A stretch of DNA of 64,000 bases, taken from NCBI RefSeq assembly GCF_017353175.1, contig NZ_JAFMYW010000007.1:124001-188000 (forward strand), in the 5' to 3' direction. Origin of the DNA: Fibrella forsythiae. GTDB lineage: Bacteria > Bacteroidota > Bacteroidia > Cytophagales > Spirosomataceae. Below are positions 25,979 through 34,594 of the stretch, one piece after another (position 1 is the stretch's first letter; each line of letters starts with the position of its first letter). The notes beneath the pieces were generated by a model. It was not told the origin of the DNA. It saw only the letters and a program-made list of their open reading frames with translations, and ran no database searches. Both the position numbers and the translations under genes were made by a program.

Positions 25979-27385
25979 ATGACAACGAACCAAGATAATT
26001 ACGCTCAGCGATACGCACGTGTTGCGCATTTGGCCTCAGCTGAGATGAAGTCGTTTCACACGTATCTAAAGGCGGAAACGGACGATTTTACGGCCTGGAG
26101 TAATTTGGATGAATTAGACTTGGATGAGGTTAGATACGATCACTTCAAGCAGATTGATCGATTGAGTGATCAGGTTGTTGTCGATAAAGGGTATAGTGGT
26201 CATAAGTTTGAAGGCGAGGATTACCGCTCAACGGCTGACCTGTCCATTACTGAGGTAGCCAAACTAATCCGGAAAGAGCTGGCCATCGAGTTTCCCGGTT
26301 GCAAATTCTCAGTGTACCAGCATAATGGGTCAATGACCAGCAGCATTAACGTGAAAATTCTTCACGTTGATTTTGACCCGATCTCAACCCAACTGCGGCA
26401 GGCCCTTAACAACGGGGAATCGTACGCTGAATTTACGCGCCGTAGCCGTGGATATGGGTCATATATTGATACAGAATATAGCCCGAAATACCTGGCTTTT
26501 CACAAAAAAGCCTCGTCAATTCAGCAGCGCTACAACTTCGATGATTCCAACGCGCAGGTCGACTATTTCCACGTTCGCTATTACGGCCACGTAGACCACC
26601 TGAAGATTCCAGAATACCTGCTTAATGAAGCTGATCCGAACCGGCTGGCTAACCAGGCCGAACTCGAACGGCAGAACCGACTCAAAGAGGAAGCTGAGCG
26701 GGAGAAGCGAAAGGCGGCCAAACTGGCCACGTATGGCGATCATAAAAAAGGGAATTGGGCCTACTACATTCCTAAGGTCGACAGCAAGTACGGCTACTTT
26801 AAGCAAGGAGATCTGCTACCCTGCCAAATACTGACAGTCCCTAATGGCCGTGCCCGCTACGGGAGCAAATTCACTGTTCGCGTTTACCTGGCTGCTTCAA
26901 CGCCCATCATGGTACGCAACAAACGCGAAGGGCGGTACGAAGTGGCATTTGGGTATAACATCGTGGAGTATACAGTGCTGGAGGTGTATGATCCAAAGCA
27001 GCTTCAAGGGTTGCCCAAAGCGCCGACGCCGGCTAAATCTTTGCCAGGCAAATCAGCAGCTAAAAAAGGAAAACCAGCTGCGGCTACTGAACCAGGTCAA
27101 GTAAGTATCAATCATAACACGGCTAAAAATGGCATTGAGATCAAGTTTTCAGCCGTGCCCAGTGAAGCTACACGTGCCTGGCTAAAAGCTAATGAGTACC
27201 GGTGGTCCAAATTCTCGGGAATCTGGTACCGTAAATTTTCTGAACAGGATTTCAGCTTGGCCAAGCAACAGTTTTCAACCAGTACTGCAGGCGACACGAC
27301 TCCCCCACCGCCCGCGGCTGATTCAGACCTAGCAATGCGCGCCAAGGTGCTATTACTCATTCAACGGCAGCGCTTACGCCTTTAG
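25979..27385 (+). CDS. LPD29-domain and DUF-type polyvalent-like protein
   Basis: 468 residues. Residues about 85-130 ('ITEVAKLIRKELAIEFPGCK') match the large-polyvalent-protein-associated domain LPD29. A charged coiled coil lies near residue 230. Residues about 375-430 ('NGIEIKFSAVPSEATRAWLK' to 'SGIWYRKF') match a small domain common on plasmid and phage proteins in Bacteroidetes. The C-terminus 'RAKVLLLIQRQRLRL' recurs at the end of the next protein. It is likely a DNA-metabolism or anti-host factor delivered or used during replication. Confidence 0.6.
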   Translation: MTTNQDNYAQRYARVAHLASAEMKSFHTYLKAETDDFTAWSNLDELDLDEVRYDHFKQIDRLSDQVVVDKGYSGHKFEGEDYRSTADLSITEVAKLIRKELAIEFPGCKFSVYQHNGSMTSSINVKILHVDFDPISTQLRQALNNGESYAEFTRRSRGYGSYIDTEYSPKYLAFHKKASSIQQRYNFDDSNAQVDYFHVRYYGHVDHLKIPEYLLNEADPNRLANQAELERQNRLKEEAEREKRKAAKLATYGDHKKGNWAYYIPKVDSKYGYFKQGDLLPCQILTVPNGRARYGSKFTVRVYLAASTPIMVRNKREGRYEVAFGYNIVEYTVLEVYDPKQLQGLPKAPTPAKSLPGKSAAKKGKPAAATEPGQVSINHNTAKNGIEIKFSAVPSEATRAWLKANEYRWSKFSGIWYRKFSEQDFSLAKQQFSTSTAGDTTPPPPAADSDLAMRAKVLLLIQRQRLRL

Positions 27386-27410
27386 CCTGACTATCCTTTC
27401 CTCTACAATC

Positions 27411-28310
27411 GTGAAAAAAGAAGCTGCTTACCAACCTACCGGGGTTGTCCTCTTCAATCAGTTACCGCCATCTGCGCTAGATATTCCAAAAATCAGGCGG
27501 GTGGACTATAAGCCAGAACCAGGTGATCCGGGTTTAAAGTCGCTGTTAAAGCCGTTTCTGTCGAAAGACGGCTTGCGTCCGGCTATGATGAATGTGTTTT
27601 TTGGAGCCACTGATATTGTGGCCACAGATGGGCATCGTATTGCTCTGCTTCCTCATAAAACGGCCAAACCCACTGTTTATAGCACGGATGGTAAGGTGAT
27701 CGACGAGCGTTACCCGGACTATCCAACGGCGTTCCCGGTGGTATCCCCGACAACGCACAAAGAATACCGTGCAGATCTGCAAGCCCTTCGCTCCTATACC
27801 TCTGCGGCTATACTATTTACCGACAAACCGTACCACTATTTTGCCTTAGAGAAAGGGCCAAATGACTGGATCGGACTCAACGGGAAATACCTGCTGGATA
27901 CACTCACCTTTTTCGAGAAGCTCGGCGCGACGTCTCTTTATATCAATATCAGTGAGCGCAACCGGATTGTCCTATTTAGTCAGAAGCCCTACAGGGGCAT
28001 AGGAAATCAACCGGTGATAGGCCTGATGCCTAATGCAATCAACATCGATGGCATGGGTCGACTGCTCCCGTTTCAACCTAAAACGATCTTTTACCCCACT
28101 GATCTGAAAAAACTGGAGCTAAGGGCTTACTGGTCGCTTCCCCGTAATCTGGTCGTTGGCCATAATCCCCAGATTACGCATACCTACAACAGCACTAGTG
28201 GCCAGTGGACGCGGCACGCAGACGCATCGGTACAAGATGATCCATCTCTAGCCATACGAGCCAAAGCCCTATTGTTAATCCAGCGTCAACGCCTGCGCCT
28301 GGCAGCCTGA
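27411..28310 (+). CDS. Sliding-clamp (DnaN beta)-like protein
   Basis: 299 residues with a GTG start. Several DnaN signatures appear in order: 'ATDGHRIAL', 'YPDYPTAFP', 'LNGKYLLDTLTFF', 'NRIVLFSQKP' and 'VIGLMPNAI'. It is shorter than a host clamp (about 370) and may keep two of three domains. It could recruit the host polymerase to element DNA. The end 'LAIRAKALLLIQRQRLRL' nearly repeats that of the upstream gene, hinting at a shared targeting peptide. Confidence 0.65.
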   Translation: MKKEAAYQPTGVVLFNQLPPSALDIPKIRRVDYKPEPGDPGLKSLLKPFLSKDGLRPAMMNVFFGATDIVATDGHRIALLPHKTAKPTVYSTDGKVIDERYPDYPTAFPVVSPTTHKEYRADLQALRSYTSAAILFTDKPYHYFALEKGPNDWIGLNGKYLLDTLTFFEKLGATSLYINISERNRIVLFSQKPYRGIGNQPVIGLMPNAINIDGMGRLLPFQPKTIFYPTDLKKLELRAYWSLPRNLVVGHNPQITHTYNSTSGQWTRHADASVQDDPSLAIRAKALLLIQRQRLRLAA

Positions 28311-28354
28311 TCACCCTGTATCAAAATCATAACCTGTTTTAACGAACAATACTC

Positions 28355-29467
28355 ATGAAAGTGACTCGTGCCAATTATTTCGATTTCGTTTCGAAGAATG
28401 GTATTCCTGACGATAAAGACCTGCGCGAAGGGGATGAGCTAATTCGCGCTATGACCAATGGCGGTAGCAGCTGGGCCCGCGTCGATGCCGACCCCAGTTT
28501 TAAAGAGTTGGTGGAGAATCACATCAAGTTATTCAACAAGGTCGCACCTGGTAAGCGTAGCAAGCCTGTGAACTTGAAGCAGTCACGCAAAAACGCGATG
28601 ATGGTTGGTAAAAAGGCAGATCGGAAGCCCTCTACAATGCGCCATGCACGTAACGCCAAACCAACGGACGAAACGCCGGCTAAATCCGCCTCAGCGGAAA
28701 AACCTAAACGGACTAGATCGAACCAGGCTTCACTAGCGTTTGGCCGAGCTAAAACCAATCAGGGAGCCAATGCCAAAAAAGCTGGCCAGGCTCGACAACT
28801 AAAACGGGCCGTGACCAAGCCTGCTGCACCCGTGGCCAGCGGTACAACTTCCACGAAGGAAGTGGTTAAACAGGGTAAAAAAATTCAGGCTACTCGTGGC
28901 GCTGGCGGAAAAGCGGATGCCAAAACGACCAACAAACGCCGGTTGGCCCCTACCGAGAAGAATTTAAAGCAGTGGGCTAAAAATCCGGGTGACACTGATC
29001 TGATAGGCGTTGACGCGGCCGGCCGAAAAGATGCTACGGTGGGCGTTAAACGGGCTAAAAAAAGCGAGTCACCTACACGCAGCACGTCGACCAGATCAAC
29101 CCGGGCGAAAGGCAATAAATCGGCATCGAAACCACTCTCAACAACCAGGTCGACGGCAGCTGCACCGGCCGCAGCTGAAAAGCCGAAACGGGTAGGGATG
29201 TTTGCCCGGATTTTCGGTCGTAAGACAACGGCTAGACCCGTTAGCGATAAGCCAATCACGGTGAAAAATAAATCGGCGCTGACTGGCAAAAACTTCATCA
29301 AAGAGGTTGACGCCCTGGCCAAAGAGATTCATGAGAAGTCGGCAACAGGCACCTACCGCCGGGTGCCACAGTATACGATCAGTCGCGCGGAGGCAAAAGA
29401 ACGGGCGTTTACTACGCTGGGTAAAGTGCGTCAGGGAAAAGTAACGAATGTGAAAATTAAAAAATAA
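28355..29467 (+). CDS. Very basic Lys/Arg/Ala/Thr-rich protein, probable DNA-binding
   Basis: 370 residues. A short folded N-terminal domain ('VTRANYFDFVSKNGIPDD') is followed by about 230 residues of low-complexity basic sequence and a conserved C-terminal part ('FARIFGRKTTARPV', 'QYTISRAEAKERAFTTLGKV'). The basic stretch resembles histone H1/protamine-like or core nucleoproteins. It may condense the element genome. Function inferred from composition only. Confidence 0.55.
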   Translation: MKVTRANYFDFVSKNGIPDDKDLREGDELIRAMTNGGSSWARVDADPSFKELVENHIKLFNKVAPGKRSKPVNLKQSRKNAMMVGKKADRKPSTMRHARNAKPTDETPAKSASAEKPKRTRSNQASLAFGRAKTNQGANAKKAGQARQLKRAVTKPAAPVASGTTSTKEVVKQGKKIQATRGAGGKADAKTTNKRRLAPTEKNLKQWAKNPGDTDLIGVDAAGRKDATVGVKRAKKSESPTRSTSTRSTRAKGNKSASKPLSTTRSTAAAPAAAEKPKRVGMFARIFGRKTTARPVSDKPITVKNKSALTGKNFIKEVDALAKEIHEKSATGTYRRVPQYTISRAEAKERAFTTLGKVRQGKVTNVKIKK

Positions 29468-29473
29468 GTCAGT

Positions 29474-30757
29474 ATGCTCCAGCTAACCAGCCCCCTACCC
29501 AATCAGGTTTACCAGCGCAATGCGCAGGGTCGAGCCTACGTGTCTATCAAAGGAACCTGTCCAACAGACGTAGTAAGCCTGGAGGTGATCTGTACACCTG
29601 GTATAGCGGGCCGACTCCAAACGGCTACTATACCAGTAATCAACGGGGCTTTCACTGCGGTTACGATTCTCGAACAAGGCGATTACACCATGGTCGTTTC
29701 GCCGGTCAAGGCCTCGGGAAAAGATACGGCGGCCGCCATTACTCAGAAGGTTGGCATTGGTGAGGTGTTTGTCGTCTGGGGACATTCAGTGGCTCAGGGC
29801 GATGACCGGTTTCATCTGGGCGGAGCCACAGATCCACGCGTGTTTACCGTTGGCATTGACATGACCGCAAACGGTGCTAATGCGCATTACAATACCACGG
29901 GTGATGCGGCCGATCTGCCGAGTGCCATTGTACCCTACGCGTCCGACGTAGTACCCGGCCCCTACGGGTCTAGTACACACTTCTGGGCGAAATTTGCCGA
30001 GAAAATCACCTTGAAATACAACGTACCTACGATGCTGTTAAACGCAGCATTTGGTGGAACGAATCTGGAGCAGTGGTACAAGTCGATTACAAAGACGCCG
30101 TTTGAACACGGGTTTGTCGATTATCGGTTAGGTTTTCCCTATATCAACCTCAAAAACGCTTTTACGAAATACACAAGCGTAAGTGGATTCCGGGCGATGC
30201 TGGTCGACCATGGGGCTAATGACTGGCAGAATACGGATTATGAGGCCATTTTTGGCTATTTCAAAGGCATCATCGAGCAGGCCCGAATCGATAGCAAATC
30301 GCCAAAAGCAGCTGTCGTCGTTAACCGGGCAACTCCCTTTGGTAAAACAGGCATACGTGGCGTCCAGCAACGGGTAATTTCAGACGTAGCCTACTGTTTT
30401 GCTGGCCCGGATTACGACGCGCAAATTCTTGAAGAAGCGGACTTTATCGACAGTGGCCACATTCACTTGTCAGTACAAGGGCAAGCCAAAGCAGCGCAGG
30501 CCTGGGCGGACGCGATTCCACCAACCGTACTTGCGAAAATGGTGCCCTACCAGGCTAAAGCGGTCGAGTTGATCACTGCGCCGGTGGAAACCCAAAAGAC
30601 GGATGACACGCCGTTGACCATTAGCCGTTTCAGCAAGTTCAAGCTAGCCGCCATTAGCATTGATCGAAACTTGTTGCTAGGCGCCGTACTGGCGGCCGTA
30701 CTGATTCTGGGTTCATTCCTACTTGGTCGCTGGTCGATCCGTCACCGTAACGCCTAA
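29474..30757 (+). CDS. Membrane-anchored SGNH-hydrolase/sialate-O-acetylesterase-like protein
   Basis: 427 residues. After a beta-rich N-terminal domain (1-95) comes an SGNH esterase: block I 'WGHSVAQGDD' (Ser105), 'AAFGGTNLEQW', 'VDHGANDWQ' and 'DSGHIHLSVQGQAK' with the catalytic His. It would remove acetyl groups from carbohydrates. A C-terminal span ('LLLGAVLAAVLILGSFLLG') with a basic end anchors it. Together with the second SGNH protein downstream it probably processes capsule or lipopolysaccharide at the receptor. Confidence 0.75.
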   Translation: MLQLTSPLPNQVYQRNAQGRAYVSIKGTCPTDVVSLEVICTPGIAGRLQTATIPVINGAFTAVTILEQGDYTMVVSPVKASGKDTAAAITQKVGIGEVFVVWGHSVAQGDDRFHLGGATDPRVFTVGIDMTANGANAHYNTTGDAADLPSAIVPYASDVVPGPYGSSTHFWAKFAEKITLKYNVPTMLLNAAFGGTNLEQWYKSITKTPFEHGFVDYRLGFPYINLKNAFTKYTSVSGFRAMLVDHGANDWQNTDYEAIFGYFKGIIEQARIDSKSPKAAVVVNRATPFGKTGIRGVQQRVISDVAYCFAGPDYDAQILEEADFIDSGHIHLSVQGQAKAAQAWADAIPPTVLAKMVPYQAKAVELITAPVETQKTDDTPLTISRFSKFKLAAISIDRNLLLGAVLAAVLILGSFLLGRWSIRHRNA

Positions 30758-30760
30758 GCC

Positions 30761-31018
30761 ATGAAGCAACGTACCTACGTCCTGATCGGGCTAGTCCTGC
30801 TAGTATTAGCAGGGCTGGCCTGGTGGGTCTTCTCAAAAAAAACGCTGCCCAATACAATCAGTAAAACGATTGAGCCTGATCTGCAAAAGTTGAGCAGCAA
30901 CACCTATAGCAAAGCTGAAATCAATCAGCTGATCAATGTCGCTCCAGTAAGTGACACGGATTTGCCAACGTCGACCGATTTCTTTGATAGCTACCTAGAC
31001 GCCAGAGGGGTCATTTAG
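30761..31018 (+). CDS. Small N-terminally anchored protein
   Basis: 85 residues. One span ('VLIGLVLLVLAGLAWWVF') is followed by a short polar domain. It starts three bases after the esterase stop and precedes the fibre gene. The product at 34229 has a similar design ('SWWLLRRKE'), so they may be related. Confidence 0.5.
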   Translation: MKQRTYVLIGLVLLVLAGLAWWVFSKKTLPNTISKTIEPDLQKLSSNTYSKAEINQLINVAPVSDTDLPTSTDFFDSYLDARGVI

Positions 31019-31055
31019 CAATCCCTTCACTACTCACCTCAAACCACCCAACCGG

Positions 31056-33356
31056 ATGGACTTAATAACGAGCATCATCAATGCGCTCAAAAAACTGGGT
31101 ATCGATACCGCTCTCAAACAAATTGGGGTCGATATAAAAGGGTTAAACGTAAAAATTGGCAGTAAGGCAGATCTGGTCGACGGAAAAATACCGGCCACTC
31201 AATTGCCTAGCTACGTCGATGACGTTTCCGAGTTCGCTAACCTGGCTGCGTTTCCTGCGACGGGCGAAAGTGGCAAAATTTACATTGCCATTAATAACCC
31301 GGCCGACCCTAAAACCACCGTACAATACCGCTGGTCAGGTTCACTCTACGTACCTATAACGTCTTCGCCCGGTAGTTCGGACGCTGTTCCGGAAGGGACA
31401 ACTAACAAGTACTTTACCACTCAACGGGCTTCGGCCGCCGCGCCCGTTCAGAGTGTGGCAGGTAAGTCAGGTGATGTTACGCTGGTTAAAAGTGATGTTG
31501 GCTTATCCAACGTCGATAATACAAGTGACGCTAATAAGCCGGTTTCAGCCGCCGTAGCTGCGGCCTTGGCTAATAAACAGGCGAGTTTACCCGCTGGTAC
31601 GGATGGGCAATTCCTGGCAGCTGATAAAACGTTTAAGCCCATAACAGCGGCAACTGTCGGGTTACCAAACGTACCTAACGTCGATGCTACCAATCCAGCC
31701 AGCGTCGTTCAAAGCAGCAACTTCCGATTCACCACGGATACTGAAAAGGCGATCTGGAATGCAGTAGCTATTCCTGAGGTCTATAAAGGGGGCTGGAATG
31801 TGGCCACCAATACACCTGATGCAGCGGCTACCTTAACGGCCAGTGGCGATACGTTTGATATTCTCGTCGGTGGCACCTCGAGCATTACCGGAACTAGTGA
31901 AACCTACGTGGTTGGAGATCGACTGAAGAAAACGCCCACGGGCTTTATTCGGCTTCCACTGGCCACCCGCGTACCTGACCAGTCGCTCTCCGAGAACAAG
32001 TTAACACCAGCGCTGGCGGCTAAACTGCCATCGACTGATTATAACGGTGGTTATCCCTACGCTGTTATCGATCAGAACGGAAAGGTATCGTTTTATGTAG
32101 ATTTAGCCGGCCGACTGTCGACGCCCCAGATCGGGGACGTGTCAGCAGCTGTCCAAGCCGTACAATCCGCAACACCGGTAGTTTGGCCGGATGAGTCTGG
32201 GTACGTGTGGGGTGTTACTGACTCGGCCGGCAAAATTGCTATAGGCCTGGATAAAGGGGGAAACCTGATCCTAAAAGGGCAGGCTTTATCGACGCTGATT
32301 AATGCATTAGTCAGTAGCGGATTAGCGACAAGTAACGCGGCCATTCAAGCCTCAATCGATCAACTTAACAGCTATAACTTAAGCTGGCCTGATCAATCGG
32401 GGTACGTATGGGGAGTCATGGACGCAGCGGGTAAGATTGCGTTTGGCCTTGACCGCGCAGGAAATCTTATCTACAAAGGTGTTTCAATAGCAGCCCTGTT
32501 AAATGGCGATGTGCAGACTCAGGTAAACGCATTGTCACCTTTCATCACGCCCAATAAGAACATCCAATGTATTGGCGACAGCTTGACCGCTGCTAATTAT
32601 CCAACCATCCTGAGTGGCTTGTTTACCGATGGTAGGAGCGTCACCAATGGAGGGGTAGGCGGTGATACCAGCACGCAAATTGCCTTCCGGCACGGGTCTA
32701 TTTCAGTGGCCGCGCAGGTGACAGGCTTGCAGCTTCCGGCCTCTGGCAGTGTCGCACTAACACCTGCTAACCTGAATATTTTGCAAAATGGCCGTAGTGT
32801 TACGGCGACCATTGCCAACATTTCAGGTACGTTCGCCCGGGACAGTTCTGGGAATTACACCTTCACCCGGACAACGGCCGGTGATGTTGTCATTCTGGAC
32901 AAAACTGTAATGGTAAACCCAGTAACATCAACCTGGGACACTAACATTGCCGTAATCTGGATGGGCCGTAACAACTACACCGATACAGCAACGGTACTCG
33001 CTGATATTGCCGCCACAGTGGCCACGCTCAAAAGCGTCAGGAAGCGCTTCATTGTAATGAGTGTTTTAAATGGCAATTACGGCTCGACCGGTACGGGTGA
33101 ATACATGGGAGGTAATACCTACAACACAATGATGAGCCTGAATGCGACTCTTCGCGCCACGTACCCGCGAAACTTTATCGACATTCGGGAATTAATTGTT
33201 CGCAATTATAACCCAGCTATTGCGCAGGACTTGACCGATCATGATAACGACATTACACCCTCTTCCCTTCGGGTCGACAACGTTCATCTAACCGTAGCTG
33301 GCTATCAACTCGTAGCCCAAGCCGTATACAATTTTATCACCCAACGAGGCTGGTAG
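31056..33356 (+). CDS. Fibre-like receptor-binding protein with C-terminal SGNH esterase
   Basis: 766 residues. The N-terminal third has phage-fibre type sequence ('VAGKSGDVTLVKSDVGLSNV', 'VGLPNVPNVDATNP'). The middle has three related repeats ending in 'GKVSFYVDLAGRL', 'GKIAIGLDKGGNL', 'GKIAFGLDRAGNL'. The last 260 residues are an SGNH esterase: 'IGDSLTAANYP' (Ser509), 'GGVGGDTS', 'MGRNNYTD' and 'DNVHLTVAGY' (Asp741, His744). It probably binds and deacetylates a surface polysaccharide. It is the longest protein of the block and the best indication that the element makes a particle that attaches to cells. Confidence 0.75.
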   Translation: MDLITSIINALKKLGIDTALKQIGVDIKGLNVKIGSKADLVDGKIPATQLPSYVDDVSEFANLAAFPATGESGKIYIAINNPADPKTTVQYRWSGSLYVPITSSPGSSDAVPEGTTNKYFTTQRASAAAPVQSVAGKSGDVTLVKSDVGLSNVDNTSDANKPVSAAVAAALANKQASLPAGTDGQFLAADKTFKPITAATVGLPNVPNVDATNPASVVQSSNFRFTTDTEKAIWNAVAIPEVYKGGWNVATNTPDAAATLTASGDTFDILVGGTSSITGTSETYVVGDRLKKTPTGFIRLPLATRVPDQSLSENKLTPALAAKLPSTDYNGGYPYAVIDQNGKVSFYVDLAGRLSTPQIGDVSAAVQAVQSATPVVWPDESGYVWGVTDSAGKIAIGLDKGGNLILKGQALSTLINALVSSGLATSNAAIQASIDQLNSYNLSWPDQSGYVWGVMDAAGKIAFGLDRAGNLIYKGVSIAALLNGDVQTQVNALSPFITPNKNIQCIGDSLTAANYPTILSGLFTDGRSVTNGGVGGDTSTQIAFRHGSISVAAQVTGLQLPASGSVALTPANLNILQNGRSVTATIANISGTFARDSSGNYTFTRTTAGDVVILDKTVMVNPVTSTWDTNIAVIWMGRNNYTDTATVLADIAATVATLKSVRKRFIVMSVLNGNYGSTGTGEYMGGNTYNTMMSLNATLRATYPRNFIDIRELIVRNYNPAIAQDLTDHDNDITPSSLRVDNVHLTVAGYQLVAQAVYNFITQRGW

Positions 33357-33390
33357 ACCAGCCATCTAATCACGTAAATCCCTTACAACT

Positions 33391-34161
33391 ATGGGCTTAA
33401 TTGTTAAACTTTCAGGCACAACCTTCACAGATCCTACGCTCCCTAAGTTATACCGGGATAGCATTTTGAACGCTGGGTCAATGTTGTTGTTCGACTTCAA
33501 AACGCTGGCCACCTATGCGGGCGGTGTAGCACCCGCAGCGGGCATGCTGGCCAATGGATTTGCAATGAATAACCTGGTCGACGCAGCACCGGCAGCAACG
33601 GTTAACGGAGCAACGGTAGCCTACAACGCAGCAGGAGCCATTGAGTTTAACGGCTCAGGTAACTTAACCTTTGGCGATAATTATAACCTGGCCAGCTCGA
33701 ACGCTGATTTCCTCAATATTATGTGGATAAAAATGACTGCCGCCAGCGCTGCTTATGCTCAGTTATTCGGGCGTAGTACGACCACGACAGCCGGTAATAC
33801 GCAATATCGGCTTGACATGGGGGCTGATGGCTTAACTCCGCGTGGTAGCGCTGGTGGTGCAAATAACATTGGAACAGTTACTATTCCTCCTACAAGTGCA
33901 CAAGCCCTAAACACCGTCTTTCAAGTGGCTTATTCACGGGTAGGGACGGCTATTAATGCCTATTGGAACGGAATAAAAATCCGTGACTATACCGCGTTCA
34001 ATGAAACTGGATTAGCCAACCCTGCCACCACCCCAAACATGGGCGGTGGCGTTAAAGGGCTCGTTTACCGGGCTTATATGGAAAATCTGACCGTTTCGGG
34101 GAAAAACCCACTGGCTCAGGTGCAGGCCGATTATGCAGCCAACTCAGCACGGTTTGTTTAA
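33391..34161 (+). CDS. Lectin-like (concanavalin/laminin-G fold) protein
   Basis: 256 residues. The strand pattern 'GAIEFNGSGNLTFGDNYNL', 'DFLNIMWIKMTAASAAYAQL' and 'YWNGIKIRDYTAF' is typical of laminin-G/ConA-like domains. No anchor is present. It lies directly after the fibre gene and probably is a second adhesion or spike component. A hairpin follows. Confidence 0.55.
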   Translation: MGLIVKLSGTTFTDPTLPKLYRDSILNAGSMLLFDFKTLATYAGGVAPAAGMLANGFAMNNLVDAAPAATVNGATVAYNAAGAIEFNGSGNLTFGDNYNLASSNADFLNIMWIKMTAASAAYAQLFGRSTTTTAGNTQYRLDMGADGLTPRGSAGGANNIGTVTIPPTSAQALNTVFQVAYSRVGTAINAYWNGIKIRDYTAFNETGLANPATTPNMGGGVKGLVYRAYMENLTVSGKNPLAQVQADYAANSARFV

Positions 34162-34169
34162 CCAGTCAA

Positions 34170-34194
34170 ACGTAGCCCATTGATTGGGCTACGT
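34170..34194 (+). terminator. Hairpin after the lectin-like gene
   Basis: ACGTAGCCCA and TGGGCTACGT are perfect arms around TTGAT, followed by a weak T-containing tail. It is an attenuator or RNA-processing site within the block rather than a strong terminator. Confidence 0.55.
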
Positions 34195-34228
34195 TCAATT
34201 CATTGAGCAACTTTAACCACTTATACTC

Positions 34229-34591
34229 ATGCGTAAATGGCTCTTTTTTGCCTGTTTTGTTGCCCTGGTAGCCGGTTTGAGCTGGTGGTTACTTCGTCGC
34301 AAAGAAACTACGGTGGTCAATCAACCAGCGGGGCCTACCGGAACAGGTACGCCGGTCGAGTACAACCCGCCTACAGGAACAGTTGGCAATGATTCGCAAG
34401 AGATCATTAATCCGGATGCCCTACCTGATCAGATTGGTACCGACTCCACATCAGGACAAACAGGCGTTACTCCAGCACCAATCGGGTTTGTGCCAGGTAC
34501 GTACTCATCGAGTGTTAGTGGTACTGATTTTTTGGGCTCCAGCTTTGTGACTGCCCCATTCCAGTATAACGCTACTTACAATTTTATCTGA
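34229..34591 (+). CDS. N-terminally anchored small protein
   Basis: 120 residues. One N-terminal span ('WLFFACFVALVAGLSWWLL') is followed by a Gly/Thr/Pro-rich extracellular part. It has the same plan as 30761-31018. The stop is three bases before the next gene. Confidence 0.5.
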   Translation: MRKWLFFACFVALVAGLSWWLLRRKETTVVNQPAGPTGTGTPVEYNPPTGTVGNDSQEIINPDALPDQIGTDSTSGQTGVTPAPIGFVPGTYSSSVSGTDFLGSSFVTAPFQYNATYNFI

Positions 34592-34594
34592 CCT

